DNA from: Pseudomonas sp. TNT3 | Lineage (GTDB): Bacteria; Pseudomonadota; Gammaproteobacteria; Pseudomonadales; Pseudomonadaceae | Assembly: GCF_010095445.2 (NCBI RefSeq) | Contig: NZ_WFGV02000005.1 | Coordinates: 124,001 to 188,000, forward strand | Length of the DNA: 64,000 nucleotides | Reading direction: 5' to 3' | In this document: piece after piece, positions 54,180-64,000 of the stretch | Position numbering within the stretch: the first letter of the stretch is position 1 | Layout of the letters: each line of letters starts with the position of its first letter | Position numbers and translations under genes: made by a program | The notes under the pieces: generated by a model | Databases searched by the model: none | Told to the model about the DNA's origin: nothing | Seen by the model: only the letters and a program-made list of their open reading frames with translations

Positions 54180-56177
54180 ATGACGATCGAAAAACCTAAT
54201 GAGTTGAGCTACAACCCGCACATTCCGCTGTCGCAGGCTTTATTGCTGCCGCGTATTGCCATTGAAGACACCATGCCGATCCTTGATGGCGGCCAGTTCG
54301 CGGTCAAGGCCGTGGTCGGGCAGGACGTGGTGGTGACCAGCAAGGTATTTGCCGACGGTCACGACAAGATGGCTGTACGGGTGCGTTGGCGCGCCGAAGG
54401 CGACGAGCAGTGGCAGTCCGCAGTCATGGGCGAGCTCGGCAATAACGGTTGGCAGGGCCAGTTTCGCGTGGAACGCCAGGGCCGTTATGTCTATTGCATC
54501 GAAGCCTGGATCGACCAGTTCGCCAGCTTCTGTTACGAGCTGGAAAAAAAGCACACCGCACGGGTGCCGGTCAGCCTTGAGCTGCAGGAAGGTCGCACGC
54601 ACGTTCAACAGGCGGCCGAACGTTCGGAAGGACAACTGAGCGAAGCGCTGGCGGCCCTGCATCATGAACTGTCCGGTCTGCTCGAAACCGAGCAGGTCGC
54701 GCTGTTTCTGCACCAGCGTAGCGCTGACTTGATGGCCCAGGCCGATCACCGTGCCTTCGTCAGCCTCAGCCCGGAATACCCGCTGGACGTTGAACGCGAG
54801 TTGGCACAATTCGCCAGTTGGTATGAATTGTTCCCCCGTTCGATCACCGACGATCCGGCACGCCACGGCACCTTTAATGACGTGCATTCGCGGCTGCCGA
54901 TGATCCAGGACATGGGGTTCGACGTGCTGTACTTCCCGCCGATCCACCCCATCGGTCGCAGCCACCGCAAAGGTCCGAACAACTCCCTGACCGCCGGTCC
55001 CAACGATCCGGGCAGCCCTTACGCCATCGGCAGTGCTGAAGGGGGTCATGAGGCCATTCATTCGGAGCTGGGCACCCGCGAGGACTTCCGTCGGCTGGTT
55101 GCAGCGGCGGCGGATCACGGGCTGGAAATCGCCCTCGATTTCGCGATCCAGTGTTCCCAGGATCACCCGTGGCTCCAGCAGCATCCGGGCTGGTTCAACT
55201 GGCGTCCGGACGGCACGATCAAATACGCCGAGAACCCGCCGAAAAAATACCAGGACATCGTCAACGTCGATTTCTACGCCGCTGACGCGATCCCGAGCCT
55301 GTGGGTCGAACTGCGAGACATCGTGGTGGGTTGGGTCGAGGAGGGTGTGAAGATCTTCCGTGTCGATAACCCGCACACCAAACCGCTGCCGTTCTGGCAA
55401 TGGTTGATTGCAGACGTGAGAGCGCTGTACCCGGAAGTGATTTTCCTCGCAGAAGCCTTCACCACCCCGGCGATGATGGCGCGGTTGGGCAAGGTCGGTT
55501 ACTCACAGAGCTACACCTATTTCACCTGGCGCAACACCAAGTACGAGCTGTCGACTTATCTGACCGAACTCAACGAATCGCCGTGGCGCGAGTGCTACCG
55601 ACCGAACTTCTTCGTTAACACGCCAGACATCAATCCGGCGTTCCTGCACGAATCCGGTCGCGCCGGTTTCCTCATCCGCGCAGCGCTGGCGACCATGGGC
55701 TCCGGTCTGTGGGGCATGTACTCGGGCTTCGAGCTGTGTGAATCGGCCCCGGTGCCGGGCAAAGAGGAATACCTCAACTCCGAGAAGTATGAAATCCGTC
55801 CGAGGGACTTCAATGCCCCGGGCAACATCATTGCCGAAATTGCCCAGCTCAACCGGATTCGCCGGCAGAACCCGGCGCTGCAGACGCACCTGGGTTTGAA
55901 GATTTACAACGCCTGGAACGACAACATTTTGTATTTCGGCAAACGTAGCGCTGACGGCAGCAATTTCATTCTGGTGGCGGTGAGCCTTGATCCGCATAAC
56001 GTGCAGGAAGCGAACTTCGAGTTGCCACTGTGGGAGATGGGCCTGCCTGACGACGCCCATACCCAGGGCGAGGACTTGATGAGTGGCCATCGCTGGACCT
56101 GGTACGGCAAGTACCAGTTCATGCGCATCGACCCGGCGCACCAGCCGTTCGGGATTTGGCGGATTTCCACGTCGTAA
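54180..56177 (+). CDS. glgE: GlgE, maltose-1-phosphate maltosyltransferase
   Basis: This GH13_3 enzyme extends alpha-1,4-glucans by transferring maltosyl units from maltose-1-phosphate. The 665-residue protein has an N-terminal beta-domain and helical insert (about 1-190), then the TIM barrel with the family signatures YFPPIHPIG, ALDFAIQCSQDHPW, the nucleophile Asp396 in FRVDNPHTKPLPFW and acid/base Glu in IFLAEAFTTPAMM, and a C-terminal beta-domain. First gene of the glgE - treS/maltokinase - glgB set; GGAGAG precedes the ATG. It uses the product of the kinase encoded next. Confidence 0.96.
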   Translation: MTIEKPNELSYNPHIPLSQALLLPRIAIEDTMPILDGGQFAVKAVVGQDVVVTSKVFADGHDKMAVRVRWRAEGDEQWQSAVMGELGNNGWQGQFRVERQGRYVYCIEAWIDQFASFCYELEKKHTARVPVSLELQEGRTHVQQAAERSEGQLSEALAALHHELSGLLETEQVALFLHQRSADLMAQADHRAFVSLSPEYPLDVERELAQFASWYELFPRSITDDPARHGTFNDVHSRLPMIQDMGFDVLYFPPIHPIGRSHRKGPNNSLTAGPNDPGSPYAIGSAEGGHEAIHSELGTREDFRRLVAAAADHGLEIALDFAIQCSQDHPWLQQHPGWFNWRPDGTIKYAENPPKKYQDIVNVDFYAADAIPSLWVELRDIVVGWVEEGVKIFRVDNPHTKPLPFWQWLIADVRALYPEVIFLAEAFTTPAMMARLGKVGYSQSYTYFTWRNTKYELSTYLTELNESPWRECYRPNFFVNTPDINPAFLHESGRAGFLIRAALATMGSGLWGMYSGFELCESAPVPGKEEYLNSEKYEIRPRDFNAPGNIIAEIAQLNRIRRQNPALQTHLGLKIYNAWNDNILYFGKRSADGSNFILVAVSLDPHNVQEANFELPLWEMGLPDDAHTQGEDLMSGHRWTWYGKYQFMRIDPAHQPFGIWRISTS

Positions 56178-56195
56178 CTACACCGCCGCACCCCC

Positions 56196-56282
56196 TGTAG
56201 GAGCTGTCGAGCGCAACGAGGCTGCGATCTTTTGATCTTTAAAGTCAAAGTCAAAAGATCGCAGCCTTCGGCAGCTCCTACA
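56196..56282. repeat. REP doublet between glgE and treS
   Basis: Arms TGTAGGAGCTGTCGAGCGCA... (56196) and ...CAGCCTTCGGCAGCTCCTACA (ending 56282), with the GATCTTTTGA / TCAAAAGATC core, lie inside an otherwise collinear operon. It may act on mRNA stability between the two cistrons. Confidence 0.85.
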
Positions 56283-56348
56283 TGGGCAGGCCGGTGTATT
56301 GCGAACGCTGCGCTGCAGTGGCTTTATTGAATTCAACAGGAGTTTCAA

Positions 56349-59300
56349 ATGGCGAAGAAACCCAAGGCAGCCACTTTTATCAAGGACCCGCTCTGGTACA
56401 AGGATGCGGTGATCTACCAGGTACACGTTAAGTCTTTTTTCGACTCCAACAATGACGGGATCGGCGACTTTCCCGGTCTTATTGCCAAACTCGATTACAT
56501 TGCCGATCTCGGCGTCAACACCATCTGGCTCCTGCCGTTCTACCCGTCCCCTCGGCGCGACGATGGCTATGACATCGCCGAGTACCGGGGCGTGCACCCC
56601 GACTACGGAACGATGGCCGATGCCAGGCGGTTCATTTCCGAGGCCCATGAACGCGGCCTGCGGGTGATCACCGAATTGGTCATCAACCACACCTCGGACC
56701 AGCACGCCTGGTTCCAGCGCGCTCGCAAAGCCAAGAAAGGCTCGGCAGCCCGGGACTTCTATGTGTGGTCGGATGACGATCAGAAGTACGACGAAACCCG
56801 CATCATCTTTCTCGACACCGAGAAGTCCAACTGGACCTGGGACCCCGTGGCTGGCCAGTACTTCTGGCACCGGTTCTACTCCCACCAGCCAGACCTGAAT
56901 TTCGACAATCCGCAAGTCATGAAAGCCGTGCTGTCGGTGATGCGTTACTGGCTGGACATGGGCATCGACGGCCTGCGCCTGGACGCCATTCCTTACCTGA
57001 TCGAGCGCGACGGCACCAACAACGAGAACCTGCCCGAGACCCACGACGTCCTCAAGCAGATCCGCGCCGAAATCGACGCCAACTACCCGGATCGCATGTT
57101 GCTGGCCGAGGCCAATCAATGGCCGGAAGACACGCAGTTGTACTTCGGTGACACCGACGCTGAAGGCCAGAATGGCGATGAATGTCACATGGCGTTCCAC
57201 TTCCCGTTGATGCCGCGCATGTACATGGCGCTGGCCCAGGAAGACCGTTTCCCGATTACCGATATCCTGCGCCAGACCCCGGAGATCCCGGCCAACTGCC
57301 AATGGGCGATTTTCCTGCGTAACCACGATGAACTGACGCTGGAGATGGTCACCGACAAAGAACGTGACTACCTGTGGAATTACTACGCCGCCGACCGTCG
57401 GGCGCGGATCAACCTGGGTATCCGCCGACGTCTGGCCCCGCTGATGGAACGCGACCGTCGTCGTGTTGAGCTGCTGAACAGTCTGCTGTTGTCGATGCCC
57501 GGCACGCCGACCTTGTACTACGGCGATGAAATCGGCATGGGCGATAACATCTACCTTGGCGACCGCGACGGCGTGCGTACGCCCATGCAATGGTCGATTG
57601 ACCGCAACGGCGGCTTCTCTCGCGCCGATCCGGCGAGCCTGGTGCTGCCGCCGATCATGGACCCGCAATACGGGTATCTGTCGGTCAACGTCGAAACCCA
57701 GGCCGGCGACCCGCATTCGCTGCTGAACTGGACCCGCCGCATGCTCGCTGTGCGCAAGCAGTCCAAGGCATTTGGTCGCGGCACGTTGAAAATGCTCTCG
57801 CCGAGCAACCGGCGGATCCTGGCTTACACCCGTGAATTCACCGGGGAGGATGGCAAGCACGAAATCATCCTTTGCGTGGCCAACGTTTCGCGCAGTGCAC
57901 AAGCGGCGGAGCTGGACCTGTCGGCCTACGTCGGCATGGTGCCGGTGGAAATGCTTGGCGGTAATGCCTTCCCGCCGATTGGCCAGTTGAATTTCCTGCT
58001 GACCCTGGCCCCGTACGGCTTCTATTGGTTCGGCCTGGCCGCGGAGAATCAGATGCCCAGCTGGCACGTCGAACCGGCGCAAAGCCTGCCGGACTTCACT
58101 ACGCTGGTGCTCAAACACCGCATGGAAGAGCTGCTCGACTCCCCGACCCGCGACACCCTCGAGCAAGGCATTCTGCCGAACTGGCTGCAGAACCGTCGCT
58201 GGTTTGCCGGCAAGGATGCCGCCATCGAACAGGTGAAGCTGGCCTACGGCGTGCGCTTTGGCGATGCGCAGCACCCGGTATTGCTCAGTGAAATCGATGT
58301 CACCAGCAATGGCCAGACCAGCCGCTACCAACTGCCGTTCGGCTTCATTGCCGAAGATCAGGTCGGGCCGGCATTGCCGCAACAGTTGGCGCTGTCTCGA
58401 GTACGGCGTGGCCGTCAGGTCGGCGTCATCACGGATGCGTTCGCCCTGGAAAACTTTATCCGTGCGGTCCTGCAAGGCATGCAGAGCAATTCGGTTTTGC
58501 CCTCGGAAGCCGGGGAGATCCGTTTCGAACCGACTGCCGAACTGGCCAAACTGGGGCTCAATGCAGAGTCCGAGGTGCGTTACCTGTCTGCTGAGCAATC
58601 CAACAGTTCGGTCGTGGTCGGCAAGAGCCTGGTGCTCAAGCTGATTCGTAAAATCGCCTCCGGCGTGCACCCGGAACTTGAAATGAGCGCCTACCTGACC
58701 AAGGCCGGCTTCAGCAATATTTCGCCGCTGCTGGGTTCGGTGATTCGCCGCGATGCTCAGGGTGAAGACACGTTGCTGATGATCGCCCAGGGCTTCCTGA
58801 GCAATCAGGGCGACGCCTGGGAATGGACCCAGAACAACCTGGAACGGGCGTTGCGCGACGAACTGGCGCAAGCCATCTCCGAGCAGGAACAACATTACAA
58901 CGCGCTTGGGGAGCTGAAAGATTTCGCCGGCATGCTGGGTCAGCGATTGGGCGAAATGCACCAGGTGCTGGCCGCGCCCACAGACGACCCGGACTTCGCG
59001 CCGCACATCACCACGCAGAAAGAGGCCCTCGCATCGGCCAAGGATGTCGCGGCTCAAGTTGAGCACTCGTTGAAGTTGCTCAAGGAGCATCAAAACGAAC
59101 TGAACCCCGAAGACCAGGCGTTGGTCAGTCGTTTACTGGACAACAAAAAGGCGATCCTGAGTCATGTTCAGGACCTGGGTAAAAAGTCGGCCGGTGGTTT
59201 GCGCATCCGCGTCCACGGCGATTTGCATTTGGGTCAGGTTCTGGTGATCAAGGGCGATGCGTACCTGATCGACTTTGAAGGTGAGCCGGCGCGGCCATTG

Positions 59301-59690
59301 CATGAACGACGGGGCAAGCACAGTCCGTATAAAGACGTCAGCGGCGTGTTGCGTTCCTTCGATTACGCGGCGGCGATGACGATCAATGTGCACAACGTCG
59401 ACAACACCGAAATTGCGCAAGCTGCGCGCACGCGGGTTGCCGAACGTTATTTGAGTGAGGCAAAAATCGCATTTATCGACGCCTATCGGCGAGCGGCAGC
59501 TAGTCTTGCTCATGCGTGGCAAGATCCTGAAGGCGAGGATGCTGCGCTGGCGTTGTTCGGTCTGGAAAAGGCCGCGTACGAGGTGGCCTATGAGGCGGAG
59601 AATCGCCCGAACTGGTTGCCCGTGCCGTTGCATGGTTTATATGGATTATTGAGTGGGCTTAAACCCTTTTCCGATCTTGGTGGAGAGTAG
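56349..59690 (+). CDS. treS: Trehalose synthase fused to maltokinase (TreS-Pep2)
   Basis: The 1113-residue bifunctional protein. Residues about 15-550 are a GH13_16 trehalose synthase converting trehalose to maltose: nucleophile Asp212 in [11 protein letters not shown], acid/base Glu in [11 protein letters not shown] and RNHDELTLE. Residues about 590-1110 are a maltokinase that makes maltose-1-phosphate, with the FAGKD and phosphate-loop-like [16 protein letters not shown] segments and the catalytic [10 protein letters not shown]...[12 protein letters not shown] near 955. The fusion couples two steps directly to GlgE. AGGAG lies before the ATG, and the glgB ATG follows two bases after the stop codon. 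Confidence 0.96.
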   Translation: MAKKPKAATFIKDPLWYKDAVIYQVHVKSFFDSNNDGIGDFPGLIAKLDYIADLGVNTIWLLPFYPSPRRDDGYDIAEYRGVHPDYGTMADARRFISEAHERGLRVITELVINHTSDQHAWFQRARKAKKGSAARDFYVWSDDDQKYDETRIIFLDTEKSNWTWDPVAGQYFWHRFYSHQPDLNFDNPQVMKAVLSVMRYWLDMGIDGLRLDAIPYLIERDGTNNENLPETHDVLKQIRAEIDANYPDRMLLAEANQWPEDTQLYFGDTDAEGQNGDECHMAFHFPLMPRMYMALAQEDRFPITDILRQTPEIPANCQWAIFLRNHDELTLEMVTDKERDYLWNYYAADRRARINLGIRRRLAPLMERDRRRVELLNSLLLSMPGTPTLYYGDEIGMGDNIYLGDRDGVRTPMQWSIDRNGGFSRADPASLVLPPIMDPQYGYLSVNVETQAGDPHSLLNWTRRMLAVRKQSKAFGRGTLKMLSPSNRRILAYTREFTGEDGKHEIILCVANVSRSAQAAELDLSAYVGMVPVEMLGGNAFPPIGQLNFLLTLAPYGFYWFGLAAENQMPSWHVEPAQSLPDFTTLVLKHRMEELLDSPTRDTLEQGILPNWLQNRRWFAGKDAAIEQVKLAYGVRFGDAQHPVLLSEIDVTSNGQTSRYQLPFGFIAEDQVGPALPQQLALSRVRRGRQVGVITDAFALENFIRAVLQGMQSNSVLPSEAGEIRFEPTAELAKLGLNAESEVRYLSAEQSNSSVVVGKSLVLKLIRKIASGVHPELEMSAYLTKAGFSNISPLLGSVIRRDAQGEDTLLMIAQGFLSNQGDAWEWTQNNLERALRDELAQAISEQEQHYNALGELKDFAGMLGQRLGEMHQVLAAPTDDPDFAPHITTQKEALASAKDVAAQVEHSLKLLKEHQNELNPEDQALVSRLLDNKKAILSHVQDLGKKSAGGLRIRVHGDLHLGQVLVIKGDAYLIDFEGEPARPLHERRGKHSPYKDVSGVLRSFDYAAAMTINVHNVDNTEIAQAARTRVAERYLSEAKIAFIDAYRRAAASLAHAWQDPEGEDAALALFGLEKAAYEVAYEAENRPNWLPVPLHGLYGLLSGLKPFSDLGGE

Positions 59691-59692
59691 TC

Positions 59693-61924
59693 ATGAGTTT
59701 CTCGAACAAGGAACAGGGTCACGCTAAAGAAGCGCTGCTGCCCGGATCGCGGGACATCGACGCGCTGGTACGCGCCGAGCATCACGACCCTTTTGCAATT
59801 CTGGGCCCCCACGGCGATGGCGCCGGCGGGCAATACATTCGGGCTTATCTGCCGGACGCCTTGAGCGTGCAGGTCATCGCCAAGGACTCCGGGGAAGAAC
59901 TCGGCAACCTTGAAGCGACCCAGACCCCTGGATTGTTTGTTGGCCATTTCGACCGCGCTCAGCCCTATGTGCTGCGCACCCGTTGGGCTGGAGGCGAGCA
60001 GGTGTCGGAAGACCCTTACAGCTTCGGCCCGTTGCTGGGCGAGATGGATTTGTACCTGTTTGCCGAGGGCAATCACCGCGACCTGAGCAGTTGCCTCGGT
60101 GCGCAGCTGAAGACAGTTGATGGCATCGATGGCGTGCGCTTTGCCGTCTGGGCACCGAATGCCAAGCGGGTGTCGGTGGTCGGCGATTTCAACAATTGGG
60201 ACGGCCGTCGTCATCCGATGCGCCTGCGTCATCCTACCGGTGTCTGGGAGTTGTTCATCCCGCGCATGCAGGCTGGTGAAGCCTACAAATACGAGATCCT
60301 CGGTGCCCAAGGCATTCTGCCGCTCAAGGCCGATCCGATGGCGCTGGCAACCTCGCTGCCACCGGACACCGCGTCGAAAGTCGCCTCACCGCTGAACATC
60401 GACTGGCAGGATCACGAGTGGATGCAGGCGCGGATCGAGCGTCAAAAGCCGAGCGCGCCGTTGTCGATCTACGAATTGCACGCCGGTTCCTGGCAGTGCG
60501 AACTGGACGATCTGGGTGAAGTGGCCCGTCAGTACACCTGGCACGAATTGGGTGAACGGCTGATTCCTTACGTCAAGGAACTGGGCTTCACCCACATCGA
60601 ACTGATGCCGATCATGGAACACCCGTTCGGTGGTTCGTGGGGCTATCAACTGCTCTCGCAGTTCGCCCCGAGTGCCCGCTACGGTTCGCCGGATGATTTC
60701 GCCGCCTTCGTCAATGCCTGCCACCTGGCGGATATCGGCGTGATCCTTGACTGGGTTCCGGCGCATTTTCCGACCGATACCCACGGCCTGGCCCAGTTCG
60801 ACGGCACTGCGCTGTACGAGTACGGCAACCCGCAGGAAGGCTTCCATCAGGATTGGGACACGCTGATCTACAACCTCGGCCGTACCGAAGTGCACGGCTA
60901 TATGCTGGCGTCGGGGTTGCACTGGCTCAAGCATTTCCACGTCGATGGCCTGCGTGTCGATGCAGTGGCGTCGATGCTGTATCGCGATTACTCGCGCAAG
61001 GCTGGCGAGTGGGTACCGAACCGGCATGGCGGTCGCGAAAACCTCGAAGCCATCGACTTCCTGCGCCACCTTAATGACGTGGTCAACCTCGAAGCGCCGG
61101 GTGCGCTGGTGATCGCCGAAGAATCCACTGCATGGCCGGGTGTGAGCCAGAGCACGCAACAGGGCGGTCTGGGTTTCGATTACAAATGGAACATGGGCTG
61201 GATGCACGACTCGCTGCATTACATCCAGCAGGACCCGGTGTACCGCGGGCATCACCACAACGAGCTGAGTTTCGGCCTGGTGTATGCATGGTCCGAGCGT
61301 TTCATCCTCCCGATCTCCCACGATGAAGTGGTGCACGGCAAGCATTCGCTGATTGACAAGATGCCGGGTGATCGCTGGCAGAAATTCGCCAACCTGCGCG
61401 CGTACCTGAGTTTCATGTGGTCGCACCCGGGCAAGAAATTGTTGTTCATGGGTTGCGAATTCGGCCAGTGGCGCGAGTGGAATCACGATCAGCAACTGGA
61501 CTGGTACCTGCTGCAGTACTCCGAGCACAAAGGCGTGCAGAAGCTGGTGGGTGACCTGAACCGGTTGTATCGCGAAGAACCGGCGATGCACGATCAGGAC
61601 GACGCGCCGCAAGGGTTCCAGTGGTTGATCGGCGACGATGCGATCAACAGCGTCTATGCGTTCCTGCGCTGGAGCAAGGACGGGCGTCCGGTATTGGTGG
61701 TGGCCAACTTCACCCCGGTGCCACGTCAGGGTTATCGCGTGGGCGTACCGTTTGCCGGTCGCTGGACCGAGGTCATCAACAGTGATGCGGCGATGTACGC
61801 CGGTTCCAACTACGGCAACGGTGGCGGGGCGTTTACAGAAGAAGAACCGAGCCATGGGCAGCCGCTGTCGCTGGGCTTGAATTTGCCGCCGTTGGCGGTG
61901 TTGATTCTGCGGCCGGAACTGTAA
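59693..61924 (+). CDS. glgB: 1,4-alpha-glucan branching enzyme
   Basis: This GH13_9 enzyme introduces alpha-1,6 branches into the glucan made by GlgE. The 743-residue protein has N-terminal N1 (about 15-110) and CBM48 (about 125-225) modules, then the barrel with [16 protein letters not shown], nucleophile Asp423 in [16 protein letters not shown], acid/base Glu in VIAEESTAW and [11 protein letters not shown], and a C-terminal beta-domain. Full length. It begins two bases after treS. Confidence 0.97.
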   Translation: MSFSNKEQGHAKEALLPGSRDIDALVRAEHHDPFAILGPHGDGAGGQYIRAYLPDALSVQVIAKDSGEELGNLEATQTPGLFVGHFDRAQPYVLRTRWAGGEQVSEDPYSFGPLLGEMDLYLFAEGNHRDLSSCLGAQLKTVDGIDGVRFAVWAPNAKRVSVVGDFNNWDGRRHPMRLRHPTGVWELFIPRMQAGEAYKYEILGAQGILPLKADPMALATSLPPDTASKVASPLNIDWQDHEWMQARIERQKPSAPLSIYELHAGSWQCELDDLGEVARQYTWHELGERLIPYVKELGFTHIELMPIMEHPFGGSWGYQLLSQFAPSARYGSPDDFAAFVNACHLADIGVILDWVPAHFPTDTHGLAQFDGTALYEYGNPQEGFHQDWDTLIYNLGRTEVHGYMLASGLHWLKHFHVDGLRVDAVASMLYRDYSRKAGEWVPNRHGGRENLEAIDFLRHLNDVVNLEAPGALVIAEESTAWPGVSQSTQQGGLGFDYKWNMGWMHDSLHYIQQDPVYRGHHHNELSFGLVYAWSERFILPISHDEVVHGKHSLIDKMPGDRWQKFANLRAYLSFMWSHPGKKLLFMGCEFGQWREWNHDQQLDWYLLQYSEHKGVQKLVGDLNRLYREEPAMHDQDDAPQGFQWLIGDDAINSVYAFLRWSKDGRPVLVVANFTPVPRQGYRVGVPFAGRWTEVINSDAAMYAGSNYGNGGGAFTEEEPSHGQPLSLGLNLPPLAVLILRPEL

Positions 61925-61927
61925 ATC

Positions 61928-62009
61928 AAAAGATCGCAGCCTTCCGCAGCTCCTACAGTATCGGGTTAACACACGGTCAATGTAGGAGCTGCCGCAGGCT
62001 GCGATCTTT
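61928..62009. repeat. REP doublet after glgB
   Basis: Inverted arms AAAGATCGCAGCCTTCCGCA... (61928-61957) and TGTAGGAGCTGCCGCAGGCT... (61981-62009), separated by 23 bases, lie between convergent genes. Confidence 0.9.
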
Positions 62010-62025
62010 CTTTAATGCCAACCGC

Positions 62026-63099
62026 TCACCAGCGCATCCGCACGCCCAGGCTGCCGATCAACCCGTTCAAATCGTTCTCATCCACATCACTGCTGTAATC
62101 GGCGCTGACGTACAGGCTCAGCACCGGTGTCACCTTCGCCACCAGACCCAACCCCAACTCCACCGTCGATGATTTGCGGCTGCTGCTGATCTTGTCGACC
62201 TGATCGAGGGTCACCGTGTTGCCGGTATACACCGTGTGCCACAGGTTGGTCCGAACATAAGGTTCCACGCCCAGGCCATTGATGTCGTAGCTCCCTTTCA
62301 ATCGCGCACCGACCCGGCCGCTCCACGACGTCAGGTCGCTGGATGATGCGTTGCCCGATCCGCCATAGGGCGTATCCAGGGTAATGCGCTGGTTGATCAA
62401 CTGGGCCTGGGGTTCGACCACCCAGTTCTCACTCACGCCGATCGGAAAGCCGCCCTCAACCGAAAACGTCACTGCACTGCCTTCGGTCATCTGCCGGGCG
62501 CCCTGTTCATTGCGGCTGAAACCGTTGACCCGGCCACCACTGGCAGACAAATCCACGTGCCAGCCTTGTGGGCCGGTCAGGCTCCAGTACGCGCCAAGGC
62601 TCTGGCCTTGCAGATTGAGGGTGTCGGTAGCGGGATCCGCCAGAGCACGGCTGGTCAACAACCCGTTGCTGTTGCCCTGGAACTGGGTGGTGCCGCCGAT
62701 CAGCCCGACTCGCTGGGTATGTCCGCTGCTACTTTGCAGCGTCAGGATCGCCGGGCCTTTGAATTCGGTACCGCCAGAGAGGGACGAGCCTTGGGCCATA
62801 TAGTCGGTTTGCGCCTGGCGCGAAGGTTGGCCGTAGAGTTGATCCCAGGCGGAGGGTGCTACGTCTTCAATCGTCAGGCGTGAACTTCGCACATCGTCAG
62901 CGGGGCTGAAGTGGCCTGGGTAGGGGGCGGTGATGGAAATAGCGGGTAGTGACAGCACCGGTACGTCCTGGCGATACCAGGGCAGCGTTTCATCTTCGGC
63001 AGAGCCTGCCTTCACCTCCATGGATGAACACAGCAGGATTGAGCTTGAAACGGTGCAAAACGTGACTTTGATCTCTTGAGGGGTGAGTGAAGTTCTCAT
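62026..63099 (-). CDS. Autotransporter-type outer-membrane beta-barrel protein, short passenger
   Basis: The 357-residue protein has a signal-like N-terminus (VTFCTVSSSILLCSSMEVKA, then cleavage near 32), about 60 residues of low-complexity linker and a 260-residue type-V barrel domain: the AYWSLTGPQGWHVDLSASGG, NWVVEPQAQLI and RVGARLKGSYDINGLGVEPYV strands are hallmarks, ending in a terminal aromatic (GVRMRW). There is no room for a functional passenger domain, so it may be a barrel-only derivative. Paralogous to the next gene upstream. Confidence 0.82.
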   Translation of the reverse strand: MRTSLTPQEIKVTFCTVSSSILLCSSMEVKAGSAEDETLPWYRQDVPVLSLPAISITAPYPGHFSPADDVRSSRLTIEDVAPSAWDQLYGQPSRQAQTDYMAQGSSLSGGTEFKGPAILTLQSSSGHTQRVGLIGGTTQFQGNSNGLLTSRALADPATDTLNLQGQSLGAYWSLTGPQGWHVDLSASGGRVNGFSRNEQGARQMTEGSAVTFSVEGGFPIGVSENWVVEPQAQLINQRITLDTPYGGSGNASSSDLTSWSGRVGARLKGSYDINGLGVEPYVRTNLWHTVYTGNTVTLDQVDKISSSRKSSTVELGLGLVAKVTPVLSLYVSADYSSDVDENDLNGLIGSLGVRMRW

Positions 63100-63412
63100 G
63101 GTGGTCTACCTTGCAATCGCATGCGCTATCTCGCTTTGGCGTCTCTCCTACCCCGAATGAGGGGCGACCGAATGGAGTAGGGCAAGCCTCTGACCTCCCG
63201 TGTATGCGGGTGTCTGGAGGCTTGAACCTGGTGGTATTTCCGGGGGTAGTACCGTGTAGCTAAGAAGACCCCTGACGTTGCGTCAAGAAAATGGCCGATA
63301 AATGGTAGGGTTAATTTAACGCTGTCAAGTGACTGATTTACGGCACTGATCTAAGTACTTGTTTGTACATGACATCGTCAAAAAAACCCGCGCCAGAGCG
63401 TTTAAATGATGG
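63100..63412. other. Intergenic region between two autotransporter barrel genes
   Basis: The 313-base gap holds one imperfect hairpin, with AAGCCTC (63184-63190) against GAGGCTT (63217-63223) and inner CCCG/CGGG, in the leader of the downstream gene as read on the minus strand. No ORF is convincing. An AT-rich block lies around 63290-63370. Confidence 0.45.
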
Positions 63413-64000
63413 TTACCAGCTAACCCTGAGCCCCACGTTTCCCGACAAACCACGCAGGTCCTGGCTGTCAATATTGCTGCTGTAGTCTGCGGCGGCGTAA
63501 ACACTCACGGTCGAAGCCAGGCTCAGGATGACGCCCAGGCCGACATCGGCGGAGGAGGACTTCTGTTCGGTAGTGACCTGATCGACGTCGTCGAAGGTCA
63601 CGGTGTCGCTGCCTGAAAAGGTGTGCCACAGGTTAGCGCGCAGATAGGGTTCCATCGGACGTCCCCCGACGTCGTAACGGCCCTTGAGCCGAGCGCCCAA
63701 GCGACCGGTCCAGGCACCATCGGAATCGAACGAAACGCGAGATACGCCGTCATCCTGGCTGTCGAGGGAGATTTTCTGGTGGATGACTTGCGCTTGGGGT
63801 TCCACCACCCAGTTGCCAGCCACGGCGATGGGGTAGCCCGCTTCGGCGGAAACTGTGAGCGCATTGCCACGATTGTCGATTTTCAGGCCGCGTTCGGAAT
63901 GATTGTCGCCATCCAGTCGAGTGCCCATCAACACTGTGTCGATGTACCAGCCTTTGGGGTCGGTCAGCGTCCAGTACAGGCCATAGCTGTCGCCCTCAAG
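63413..64000 (-). CDS. Autotransporter beta-barrel protein, C-terminal part (starts beyond the window)
   Basis: The frame is open to the right edge; 195 codons are visible. It covers the last part of the barrel: the LYWTLTDPKGWYIDT strand, NWVVEPQAQVIHQ, RLGARLKGRYDVGGRPMEPYL, ANLWHTFSG and the final GNVGLRVSW with a terminal Trp. It is strongly similar over this length to the product of 62026-63099, indicating a tandem duplication. The N-terminus and passenger lie outside the window, so its size is unknown. Confidence 0.85.
   Translation of the reverse strand, partial: LEGDSYGLYWTLTDPKGWYIDTVLMGTRLDGDNHSERGLKIDNRGNALTVSAEAGYPIAVAGNWVVEPQAQVIHQKISLDSQDDGVSRVSFDSDGAWTGRLGARLKGRYDVGGRPMEPYLRANLWHTFSGSDTVTFDDVDQVTTEQKSSSADVGLGVILSLASTVSVYAAADYSSNIDSQDLRGLSGNVGLRVSW

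Noticed and set aside
56178..59093. Minus-strand open frame of 971 codons opposite treS
   Set aside because: Same effect: antisense of a GC-rich gene with unambiguous GH13 and kinase motifs; the antisense product shows no domain.

Overview
The window is chromosomal DNA of a fluorescent Pseudomonas, most likely of the P. fluorescens group. This rests on GC-rich third positions, gene content (a 1633-residue NAD-glutamate dehydrogenase, MuxABC-OpmB, MucR, an orphan CcoN with a CcoQ-like partner, the GlgE glucan pathway) and ten REP doublets of Pseudomonas type. No rRNA, tRNA, CRISPR array, transposase or prophage gene was seen.

Layout. (1) 1-4922, minus: sbcD-sbcC (DNA hairpin nuclease), with the first 14 codons of a glutathione S-transferase gene overlapping the sbcC stop. 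(2) 5067-11921, minus: six overlapping genes moxR-DUF58-DUF4381-batA-batB/C-batD, an AAA ATPase/von Willebrand factor A envelope-stress system. (3) 12092-15195, minus: an AT-richer insert with a 34-codon peptide gene, a YcaO gene and an ABC exporter. It looks like a minimal modified-peptide (RiPP) locus and is the best candidate for an undescribed system. (4) 15706-19107, minus: a GntR/FCD regulator, lhgO (L-2-hydroxyglutarate oxidase) and an MHS transporter. The same 17-base sequence, containing the palindrome TTGTCAGACAA, stands upstream of both the regulator and lhgO. (5) 19220-31618: a small acidic protein, gdhB, a lipoprotein, a cupin, an ABM protein, a MocR regulator divergent from an AhpD-like gene, a LysR regulator, a GNAT enzyme and an Asp/Glu racemase. 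(6) 31773-36791: a hypothetical protein, a CcoQ-like protein, an orphan ccoN, a decayed c-type cytochrome gene, a DUF3313-type lipoprotein, a DGPF protein and tpx. (7) 36811-37101: a gene-free three-armed inverted-repeat element. (8) 37235-46219: the muxABC-opmB RND pump operon. (9) 46572-53781: mucR (MHYT-GGDEF-EAL), an SDR, a second MocR regulator, ccoG, a DUF3203-type protein and an MgtC-like protein. (10) 53806-61924: a proline-rich 52-residue ORF divergent from the operon glgE - treS/maltokinase fusion - glgB. That operon makes branched alpha-glucan from trehalose through maltose-1-phosphate, and an AlgU-like promoter lies upstream. (11) 62026-64000, minus: two tandem autotransporter-type beta-barrel genes, the second cut by the window edge.

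The window is mostly housekeeping and stress genes in compact operons (4-base ATGA overlaps are frequent). REP doublets sit between many of them. Family names come from sequence motifs read by eye; no database search was run.
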